From Lewinellaceae bacterium (GTDB taxonomy: Bacteria; Bacteroidota; Bacteroidia; Chitinophagales; Saprospiraceae), in NCBI GenBank assembly GCA_020636435.1, contig JACJXX010000002.1, positions 2,294,001 to 2,358,000 on the forward strand: a stretch of 64,000 nt of DNA, in the 5' to 3' direction. The notes beneath the pieces were generated by a model. That model saw only the letters and a program-made list of their open reading frames with translations. It did no database searches and was not told the DNA's origin. Positions 52,257-59,770 of the stretch are shown piece by piece. Position 1 is the stretch's first letter, and each line of letters opens with the position of its first letter. The translations under genes were made by a program, and so were the position numbers.

Positions 52257-53792
52257 ATGAAAATCCTAAATAAATATGGCTTTAGCATCAGCTTGCTCGC
52301 CTTGCTGTTGTTCATGCTGTCATCCTGCGAAGAAAACCTGAATGAACCGGCCCTGAACCGGACTTTCAACGAAGAGATCGATTACAGCATCTCCGGTAAT
52401 ATGGTATTGCCGCTGATTGGCACCTACGCCGATTTTTACACCCGCGGTTGGGAAACCATTCCCCTGATTTCCGTCCGCGGCGACGATGTCAACGCCGGCG
52501 GGTTAGGCGACCAGCAGCCCTTTAGTGATACGGATCAGTTTATTTACGACCAGGCTTACTGGATGTACAACTCGTTGTGGCAGTTGAACTACAGCGACCT
52601 CTACAGAGGCAAAACAGCCATCGAACAGATTGAGCTGTACCGCGAAGCCGGCGCGCCTTCCGCTCTGGCTGACCAGTACATTGCAGAGGTCAATACGCTC
52701 AACGCCTTCCTGCTGTTTCACGTGTCGCGCGTTTGGGGCGACATCCTGATCCCTGACACCGGCGACCCGGCTGACCTGCTGGTAGCCAAACTGTCGACCA
52801 AGGATCAGGTGATGGAGTACATTTCGCAGCAGATGGATGAGGCTATTCCGCACCTGTCGACGGTGCACCCGGCTGACCGCACGGATGTGCCCGGCGGCGT
52901 GAACCGCTATACTGCCCTTACCATCAAGGCCATGGCCGAACAGGAACTGGGCAACTACCAGGCCGTGGCCAACGCTACTTCCGAGATCATCAACTCTGGT
53001 GTTTACGAACTGGAGCCGGATTTCTACGAGTTGTTCAAGCTGAAAGGCAAACTGAACCGGGAGAATATCCTCGAATTGCAATACTCCGATTACGGCCAGG
53101 GATCAGGCGACGCCAACTTCCACCTGTATGCCTTTTACGGCCCGCAGAACTGGGAGCCTGCCGTGGCAGGAGTCGGCGCCGGCTGGGGCTTCTACGAGCC
53201 GAGCTTCAAGTTCATCAAATTCATGCTGGACCGCGGCGAGGCTGTAAGGTTGGAAACGAGCGTGCTGTTTACGAACCGCGGCATTGCCGAGCTTCAGCAA
53301 GATCCTAAATACGCTGACCTGCCGGACTTTGTTTCCAACACCACCCGCGACGGCGATGTTATCACAGACTACGCCCGCGCCAAATTTGCCAGCGGCAAGC
53401 ATTACCTGCCATCGAACCAGATCACGCCGGGCCGCACCGGTTATGGCAACAACAAGAACTACACTTGCATCCGCTACGCCGAAATCCTGCTGATGCACGC
53501 CGAAGCGATCCTGCAGGGCGCTTCCAGCTCAGCCATCTCGGCTGACGCAGCGGTCAACCTGGTTCGCGCCCGCGCCGGCCTGCCGGAAATTACGGGCGTC
53601 ACCCTACAGAACGTCGTTGACGAGAAATTCGCCGAGCTCGCCATGGAATGGGGGGTACGCTACTACGACCTGATCCGCTGGCAAAAGTACGACGAACTCA
53701 GCTATGACGGGCGGACGTTCACAACCGACAAGATTTACCTGCCTTATCCACAGAACCAGGTCGATCAACTGCCGGCTTTGGATATTCGCTAA
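52257..53792 (+). CDS. SusD/RagB-type glycan-binding lipoprotein
   Basis: 511 residues with a lipobox (LFMLSSC). The fold follows the SusD pattern: TYADFYTRGWETI, YRGKTAIEQIELYREAG, AEVNTLNAFLLFHVSRVWGDI. TPR-like helices follow (AMAEQELGNYQAVANATSEII). The end has NYTCIRYAEILLMHAEAIL, AVNLVRARAGLPEI and EKFAELAMEWGVRYYDLIRWQ. It captures oligosaccharides at the cell surface and closes the SusC channel like a lid. Confidence 0.96.
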   Translation: MKILNKYGFSISLLALLLFMLSSCEENLNEPALNRTFNEEIDYSISGNMVLPLIGTYADFYTRGWETIPLISVRGDDVNAGGLGDQQPFSDTDQFIYDQAYWMYNSLWQLNYSDLYRGKTAIEQIELYREAGAPSALADQYIAEVNTLNAFLLFHVSRVWGDILIPDTGDPADLLVAKLSTKDQVMEYISQQMDEAIPHLSTVHPADRTDVPGGVNRYTALTIKAMAEQELGNYQAVANATSEIINSGVYELEPDFYELFKLKGKLNRENILELQYSDYGQGSGDANFHLYAFYGPQNWEPAVAGVGAGWGFYEPSFKFIKFMLDRGEAVRLETSVLFTNRGIAELQQDPKYADLPDFVSNTTRDGDVITDYARAKFASGKHYLPSNQITPGRTGYGNNKNYTCIRYAEILLMHAEAILQGASSSAISADAAVNLVRARAGLPEITGVTLQNVVDEKFAELAMEWGVRYYDLIRWQKYDELSYDGRTFTTDKIYLPYPQNQVDQLPALDIR

Positions 53793-53852
53793 ATTGGCGC
53801 TAATTCAGGCCTTTGTTTGAATTATGTACATTCATTTTAAATTGTTAAAACA

Positions 53853-55640
53853 ATGAAATTTACTAATAAACTTTTCTTATTCCTTCTGCTGGCGGGTTCC
53901 ATTTTGGCCTGCGACCGGGAGGGTATCGACCCTATTTCCGCCGTCGATCCTGGCCCCGACCAGGGGAATCCGGAAGTGGTGATTTCCTTCCCGGTGGAAG
54001 GGTCAGTCATCCAGGTCCTGGAGGCGGTCACTACGGTCAACATCAAGTTTGAAGCTACGGACGACATCGAGCTGGTGGAAGTAGCGATCGATTTTGACGG
54101 CGCGCAAATTGCCTCGTTCAAAGAATTCCTCGATTACCGGCGGTATGTAGGCAATTATTCTTACGACCAGGTAACCGACGGCCCCCATACCATTACCATT
54201 ACCGCAACGGACGGGAATGGCAAAACCGGCTCTGCTTCTGTCAACTTTACCAAAGAGCCGGCTTACACGCCGCTCTATGCCGGCGAGGTTCTTTACATGC
54301 CTTTCGACGGCGATTTCATTGACCTGGTGAATATCCGACAGCCGACCGTGGTGGGCTCCCCGGGTTTTGCCGGCGAGAGCGTTGTCGGCCTCGATGCCTA
54401 TAAGGGCGCTGCCGATTCTTACCTGACCGTCCCCACAGAGGGTATGCTGGGCGATGAGTTCAGCGCTGTGTTTTGGATGAAGGTCAACGCTACCCCCGAC
54501 CGGGCCGGCGTATTGGTCATTGGCCCTCCGGATGAGGCAATGCCAAGCGCTCCTAACAACCGGACCAGCGGTTTCCGTTTCTTCCGCGAGAATGCGGGTG
54601 GCAAGCAACGCTTCAAGCTGAATGTCGGCAACGGTACTGCCGATTCCTGGTTCGACGGCGGCGAAGCTGCGGATGTCGTTCCCGACAACGGCCAATGGCA
54701 CCATTTCGCGTTTACCATTTCCAAAACGGATGCCGTAGTCTACATCGACGGCGAGATTGTTAAAGAAGGCCCGTTTGACGGGGTTGACTGGACGGGCTGC
54801 GACATTCTTTCCATCATGTCGGGCGCCCCTCGTTTTACGGGCTGGGACCACAAATCTGATCGAAGCTTCATGGATGAACTGCGCCTCTTCAACCGCGAAC
54901 TATCCCAGGCGGAGATCAAGGGTATCAGGGATACGGAATCGGGTGGTGGCGGTGGTTACACGCCGAAGTACGATGGCGAGGCATTCTATCTCGGATTCGA
55001 TGACGGCGAATTCAAGGAAATGGTGAGCGGCCAGATGATGACTGTCGTTGGCACCCCCGGTTTTGCCGGCGAAGGCAAAGTAGGCGACAACGCCTATGCC
55101 GGCGCTGCCGATTCTTACCTTACTTTCCCTACGGAGGGACTTACGGGCGATGAGTTCAGCGCAGCCTTCTGGATGAAGATCAACGCTATGCCGGACCGGG
55201 CAGGCATATTGGTTATCGGCCCGCCGGATGCCGAGAACCCGGATGCCCAGAATAAACGAATCAGCGGCTTCCGCTTCTTCCGCGAGAACGCAGGCGGCGA
55301 ACAGCGCTTCAAGCTCAATGCCGGCAACGGCACTGCCGACAGTTGGTTCGATGGTGGCGATGCTGCTGACATCGTCGTTCCTGACGATACCTGGCACCAC
55401 TTCGCTTTCACCATTTCCGGTACCGAGTGTGTCGTTTACATCGATGGAGAAGTCGTCTCCCAAAATGCTTTTGACGGCATTGACTGGACCGAGTGCGACA
55501 TGATTTCCATTATGTCCGGCGCTCCCCACTTTACCGGCTGGGATCACTGGTCGGACCTCAGCTATATGGATGAACTCCGCCTGTTCACCAAAGCTTTGAC
55601 GCAGGAGGAAATCAGCCAAATCATTGCTGACGAGAATTAA
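53853..55640 (+). CDS. Surface lipoprotein with Ig-like and two LamG domains
   Basis: 595 residues with a lipobox (LLLAGSILAC). An Ig-like domain spans about 38-133 (EVVISFPVEGSVIQVLEAVTTVNIKFEATDDIEL to GKTGSASVNFT). Two concanavalin-like LamG domains follow at about 140-360 and 370-595, joined by a Gly-rich linker. The two share long stretches such as EFSAVFWMK, SGFRFFRENAGG, QRFKLNVGNGTADSWFDGG and WHHFAFTIS. It lies 60 bp after susD, in the position of a surface glycan-binding protein (SusE-like role), and probably binds the glucan. Confidence 0.9.
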   Translation: MKFTNKLFLFLLLAGSILACDREGIDPISAVDPGPDQGNPEVVISFPVEGSVIQVLEAVTTVNIKFEATDDIELVEVAIDFDGAQIASFKEFLDYRRYVGNYSYDQVTDGPHTITITATDGNGKTGSASVNFTKEPAYTPLYAGEVLYMPFDGDFIDLVNIRQPTVVGSPGFAGESVVGLDAYKGAADSYLTVPTEGMLGDEFSAVFWMKVNATPDRAGVLVIGPPDEAMPSAPNNRTSGFRFFRENAGGKQRFKLNVGNGTADSWFDGGEAADVVPDNGQWHHFAFTISKTDAVVYIDGEIVKEGPFDGVDWTGCDILSIMSGAPRFTGWDHKSDRSFMDELRLFNRELSQAEIKGIRDTESGGGGGYTPKYDGEAFYLGFDDGEFKEMVSGQMMTVVGTPGFAGEGKVGDNAYAGAADSYLTFPTEGLTGDEFSAAFWMKINAMPDRAGILVIGPPDAENPDAQNKRISGFRFFRENAGGEQRFKLNAGNGTADSWFDGGDAADIVVPDDTWHHFAFTISGTECVVYIDGEVVSQNAFDGIDWTECDMISIMSGAPHFTGWDHWSDLSYMDELRLFTKALTQEEISQIIADEN

Positions 55641-55651
55641 TACTATTTTCA

Positions 55652-55686
55652 AATACCGGGAACCGCTACTGCTGGTTCCCGGTATT
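55652..55686. other. Strong hairpin after the LamG lipoprotein gene
   Basis: A perfect 13-bp stem (AATACCGGGAACC / GGTTCCCGGTATT) with a 9-base loop. It lacks a T run on either strand, so it may stabilise the upstream mRNA or attenuate, rather than fully terminate. Confidence 0.65.
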
Positions 55687-55778
55687 CGAAATTACTTGAA
55701 TCGTTGTTATATTGAGAGCACTCCGGAAAGTCTAGTTTGGAACTTCAGTGCCCCATAATGGGAAATTTTATTTGGACT

Positions 55779-55887
55779 CCACCCCCTGACCCCCGCCAGC
55801 GGGGGAAAATACACCCCTGAATCGGAGGAAATGTCCCCCGCCGGCGGAGCCTGTCCCGAACGAGTTTCGGGAGGATTTAGGGGGTGG
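55779..55887. repeat. Intergenic palindromic repeat of G/C-block type
   Basis: CCACCCCCT at 55779-55787 and its complement AGGGGGTGG at 55879-55887 flank several inner palindromes (CCCCCGCCAGCGGGGG, CCCCCGCCGGCGG, TCCCGAACGAGTTTCGGGA). It accounts for much of the 383-bp gap 55641-56023, which has no gene. Confidence 0.65.
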
Positions 55888-56023
55888 ATAAAATATTCTT
55901 CGCCATCAATAGTTTCCGGAGCGCCCTCTATATTAAAGCCCGAAAAACAAAACGTATCCTGACGCACGGCAGATTTTGTTCTTTCAAAACCGGCCGGGGG
56001 TCAGTAAAATATTAACAATTTCT

Positions 56024-58012
56024 ATGACTCACCCCCCCCTCGCAATAAAAGCCATTGTCTTTTTTTCGATCCTCAGCCTGGCGCTGGCCTCTTCCTGCAA
56101 GGAAGATAACGGGACGCCAACGCCCCAAGACGAACTGAAACTAACCTTTGCCCGCCTGGGCAGCCAGACTATTCTCAATGGTAATGAGGTGGACGGGGAA
56201 GGCGCTATTTACCTCGGTTTCTCCGCACCCGTAGATAGGGCCTCTTCCGACCTGTTTCAGGTAAGCGCCGGTGGAACGGCTCTTGATGACACCGAAGACT
56301 GGAATGCCCAGGGGGATCAGGTCACCATCACTGTCAATCAGCCCTGGATCGAAGGCGCGGCGTATACCCTCCGGGCCAATGATCGGCTGACCAGCCCGGA
56401 AGCCGCTGATCTGGAAGGGCTGATGCTTGCCTTTAGCATCGTCAAGCGCCCCCTCAGTGTCACCCGCATTCAGGTAGACACCAATTTCTTTACCTTAGAT
56501 GCAGATGCGCTCAACACCGGCATCAGCGTCAGCCAGCCAATGGAGATTGCCTTTTCCCATCCGCTGGCTATCAGCGCTCAGGATTTTAAGCCGTTTATCT
56601 CAATTGAAGGCCGCGACAAAGTTGAATTCAATATTACAGCCCTCAGCGATACCGTTTTTCAACTCCAGTTCACCGAAACCCTCAAAGATTTCACCACCCA
56701 CCAAATGGTTGTTGAACCCGGCCTGGGCGCTGCTGCCGGCCACGATTTTGCCGGCCTGGAATTGACCTTCTTTACCGGCCCTTCGGCAATCCCCGATTTT
56801 CCGCTTCTGTCGGATGAAGAACTGCTGACCAACGTTCAGGAACAGACTTTCCGTTATTTCTGGGACTTTGGCCACCCCGCCTGCGGTATGGCCCGCGAAC
56901 GGAATACCAGCGGCAATACCGTCACCAGCGGGGGCAGCGGTTTTGGCCTGATGGCTATGGTGGTAGCCGTAGAGCGCGGTTTCATCACGATGGAAGAAGC
57001 GCTGCAACGCTGGGAGCAGGTTGTCGGCTTTCTGGAAACAGCCGACCGTTTCCACGGCGCCTGGCCGCACTGGATCAACGGGCAGACGGGCAAGGTCATC
57101 CCCTTTAGCGCCGCCGACAATGGCGGCGACCTGGTGGAAACGGCCTTCCTGGTGCAAGGCCTGCTCACGGTGCGGCAGTATCTGTTGCAGGAAGCGCCGC
57201 AGGAAACCGGGCTGATCGGCCGCATCAACACCCTCTGGCAAGGGGTAGAATGGGACTGGTACACGAAAGGGCAGAACGAAGCCTTGTACTGGCACTGGTC
57301 GCCCAGCAATGGGTTCCAGATCAACCTCAGGATCAGCGGGCATAACGAGACACAGATCGTTTATATCCTGGCGGCCTCTTCGCCCACCCATCCTATTGAA
57401 CCTGGGATTTATCACTCCGGCTATGCCCGCTCAGGAGGGATGGCCAATGGCCAATCCTATTTCGGTATTACCCTGCCGCTCGGATCGGATTATGGCGGCC
57501 CGCTCTTCTTCGCCCACTACTCCTATCTGGGCCTCGATCCACGCAATTTGGAAGATCAATATGCCAACTACTGGACCCAGAATATCAATCACTCCCGGAT
57601 CAACTACCAATATTGTGTGCAGAATCCGAAGAAGTACTACGGATATTCTGCACAGTCCTGGGGATTGACCGCCAGCGACAGCTACATCGGCTATACGGCG
57701 CACAGCCCCACCAACGACCGCGGTGTTATTACGCCCACGGCTGCTGTATCGTCCATACCCTACACACCGGAGGAAAGCCTGGCGGCTATCCGGCATTTTT
57801 ACTACGATCTGGGCGATCGGCTCTGGGGAGAATACGGTTTCTATGATGCTTTCCATCCAACGAATAACTGGGAGGCCGGTTCCTTCCTGGCGATCGATCA
57901 GGGCCCGATCGTTTGCATGATCGAAAATTACCGGACCGGCTTGCTGTGGGATGTGTTTATGACGGCTCCGGAGGTACGGCAGGGGTTGGATGCGCTGGGA
58001 TTTATGTACTAG
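56024..58012 (+). CDS. GH144-type glucanase lipoprotein (PF10091)
   Basis: 662 residues from MTHPPLAIKAIVFFSILSLALASSC, a lipoprotein signal. Two Ig-like modules fill residues 30-240. The C-terminal catalytic domain carries motifs of the PF10091/GH144 family: YFWDFGHP, TSGGSGFGLMAMVVAVERGFI, ADRFHGAWPHW, GGDLVETAFLVQGLL, YWHWSPSNGF, ASSPTHPI, GPLFFAHYSYLGLDPR, YGYSAQSWGLTASD. GH144 enzymes include endo-beta-1,2-glucanases, so it probably cuts beta-1,2-glucan at the surface. An upstream ATG (55976) would disturb the signal peptide; 56024 was chosen. Confidence 0.85.
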   Translation: MTHPPLAIKAIVFFSILSLALASSCKEDNGTPTPQDELKLTFARLGSQTILNGNEVDGEGAIYLGFSAPVDRASSDLFQVSAGGTALDDTEDWNAQGDQVTITVNQPWIEGAAYTLRANDRLTSPEAADLEGLMLAFSIVKRPLSVTRIQVDTNFFTLDADALNTGISVSQPMEIAFSHPLAISAQDFKPFISIEGRDKVEFNITALSDTVFQLQFTETLKDFTTHQMVVEPGLGAAAGHDFAGLELTFFTGPSAIPDFPLLSDEELLTNVQEQTFRYFWDFGHPACGMARERNTSGNTVTSGGSGFGLMAMVVAVERGFITMEEALQRWEQVVGFLETADRFHGAWPHWINGQTGKVIPFSAADNGGDLVETAFLVQGLLTVRQYLLQEAPQETGLIGRINTLWQGVEWDWYTKGQNEALYWHWSPSNGFQINLRISGHNETQIVYILAASSPTHPIEPGIYHSGYARSGGMANGQSYFGITLPLGSDYGGPLFFAHYSYLGLDPRNLEDQYANYWTQNINHSRINYQYCVQNPKKYYGYSAQSWGLTASDSYIGYTAHSPTNDRGVITPTAAVSSIPYTPEESLAAIRHFYYDLGDRLWGEYGFYDAFHPTNNWEAGSFLAIDQGPIVCMIENYRTGLLWDVFMTAPEVRQGLDALGFMY

Positions 58013-58214
58013 AAAAGATACTCTATTTAAAAAGATGTTGTGGATACTTGTCCGGCTGCCGTTCCGGCTGCGGGACGATACTTCGCCCTTTGGGCCATTG
58101 ATGCTGCAGATGCCGCCGGATCAGGGAGACTGCCCTATAGCTCACCCTCGGTGCCCTCGGCCGGCCTGATGTTGCCAGCCACAATAGCATCTGCCGCCCG
58201 AAGGGCGCAGCATC

Positions 58215-58244
58215 ATCCCTTTCCGCAATATCGCGGAAAGGGAT
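58215..58244. other. Hairpin between the two glucanase genes
   Basis: A perfect 12-bp stem (ATCCCTTTCCGC / GCGGAAAGGGAT) with a 6-base loop lies in the 276-bp gap between the paralogous glucanases. It has no T run, so it is more likely a stability or processing element than a terminator. Confidence 0.55.
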
Positions 58245-58288
58245 AAGCATCTATAGCATCTCATCAACAAAATAGACTAATCATTACA

Positions 58289-59758
58289 ATGACTCGAATT
58301 GCCAACCTATTCCTATCATTTACCCTCTTGCTTATCAGCGCCGCTGCAACAGCCCAACCCCTAGTGCCTCGCGCACTAAATAGCGGGGGAATATCGCGGG
58401 CTCTTTTCCCACCATCCTGCGTTGCTCCTCAGTCACGTCCGTACGGATGCTCCTTCCTCGCGCCTTGTCTGGTGGAAAATAACCTCGCCCTATTCTCCCC
58501 TTATTTAATGCGCGAGGCACTAGGCTCTTTAAGCGACGAAGCCCTCCTCGACCGCGTGCAGCAACAAACCTTCAATTATTTCTGGGAAGGCGGCGAACCC
58601 ATTTCCGGCGCTGCCCCCGAGCGCATTCACGAAGACGGCATTTACCCTCATGACGACGCCGATGTGGTCACATCAGGCGGCACCGGTTTCGGCATCATGG
58701 CTGCGATTGCCGCAATCGACCGAGGATTTATTACGCGAGAGGAAGGCCTTGAACGCCTGCAACACCTGGCCGAATGGCTTCAGAAAGCAGATCGCTTCCA
58801 CGGCGCCTGGCCTCATTGGATGTATCCTTCCGGCAAAACAAAGCCGTTCAGCCGCTACGACGATGGGGGAGATTTGGTGGAAACGGCCTTTTTAGTGCAG
58901 GGATTGATTGTCGCCCGCCAGTACTTCCAGGACGGCAACGCCAAGGAGCGCCAACTGGCGGCGCTGCTGGACCAGCTTTGGAAGGAAGTAGACTGGCAGT
59001 GGTATACCCGGGGCGAGAATGTCCTTTACTGGCACTGGTCGCCCGAGCACGAGTGGCGGATGAACTTTGCCGTCACGGGCTATAATGAGTGTACCATCAT
59101 GTATATTCTGGCCGCTTCTTCTCCCACCCATCCGGTTGATCCGGCCTGTTTTCACGAAGGCTACATGCGAAGCGGCGATATTGTTTCTAATGAAAGCGCC
59201 TATGGCTACGATGCCGTGCTCGACCATAATGGAGAAGGGGTGGTTGGCCCATTGTTTTGGGCTCATTATTCCTTCATGGGCCTGGATCCAAGGGGGTTGC
59301 ACGATTCTTACGCCGATTACTGGCGCCTCAACCGGAATCACGCCCTGATCCATCATGCTTATTGCAGCAAAAACCCGCGTGAATATAAGGGCTATTCTGA
59401 AGAATGCTGGGGGCTGACGGCCAGCTATTCCATAATCGGATACAGCGCCCACCATCCTTCCAACGACCTGGGGGTGATTAGCCCGACGGCTGCGCTCTCC
59501 TCGTTTCCCTATACGCCCGGCGAAAGCATGTTGTTCCTTCGGCACCTATATGAAGGCCATTCTGAGTACATTGGAAAATATGGCCCTTATGATGCCTTTA
59601 GCGTCGAATCGGATTGGTATCTGCCGCGTTATCTGGCCATCGATCAATTGCCCATTCCGGTGATGATCGAAAATTACCGGTCGGGATTGATCTGGCGCCT
59701 CTTCATGTCGGCGCCGGAAATACAGAAAGGCCTGCAAAAACTGGATATACAACGATAA
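58289..59758 (+). CDS. GH144-type glucanase with in-frame mobile hairpin insertion
   Basis: 489 residues. A signal peptide (MTRIANLFLSFTLLLISAAATAQ) is followed by about 55 residues encoded by a hairpin repeat (58360-58524), then a PF10091/GH144 catalytic domain (SDEALLDRVQQQTFNYFWEGGEP, GTGFGIMAAIAAIDRGFI, FHGAWPHW, GGDLVETAFLVQGLI, YWHWSPEHEW, GPLFWAHYSFMGLDPR, YKGYSEECWGLTAS). It has no Ig-like modules, unlike its upstream paralogue. The insert has four Cys and many Pro and is not part of the family. The insertion length is a multiple of three and adds no stop, so the enzyme may still be made. The GH3 gene starts 12 bp later. Confidence 0.87.
   Translation: MTRIANLFLSFTLLLISAAATAQPLVPRALNSGGISRALFPPSCVAPQSRPYGCSFLAPCLVENNLALFSPYLMREALGSLSDEALLDRVQQQTFNYFWEGGEPISGAAPERIHEDGIYPHDDADVVTSGGTGFGIMAAIAAIDRGFITREEGLERLQHLAEWLQKADRFHGAWPHWMYPSGKTKPFSRYDDGGDLVETAFLVQGLIVARQYFQDGNAKERQLAALLDQLWKEVDWQWYTRGENVLYWHWSPEHEWRMNFAVTGYNECTIMYILAASSPTHPVDPACFHEGYMRSGDIVSNESAYGYDAVLDHNGEGVVGPLFWAHYSFMGLDPRGLHDSYADYWRLNRNHALIHHAYCSKNPREYKGYSEECWGLTASYSIIGYSAHHPSNDLGVISPTAALSSFPYTPGESMLFLRHLYEGHSEYIGKYGPYDAFSVESDWYLPRYLAIDQLPIPVMIENYRSGLIWRLFMSAPEIQKGLQKLDIQR
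58360..58524. mobile_element. MITE-like hairpin repeat, copy 2, inside a coding sequence
   Basis: CCTAGTGCCTCGCGCACTAAATA at 58360-58382 is repeated as its complement with one mismatch at 58502-58524. Pairing continues inward (GGGGGAATA with TATTCTCCCC, TTTTCCCACCA with TGGTGGAAAATA), so almost the whole 165 bp folds into one hairpin. Its centre (about 58420-58475) matches that of the element at 7928-8092. It lies in frame within the glucanase gene, between signal peptide and catalytic domain. Confidence 0.8.
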
Positions 59759-59770
59759 AAAACCAACGCA

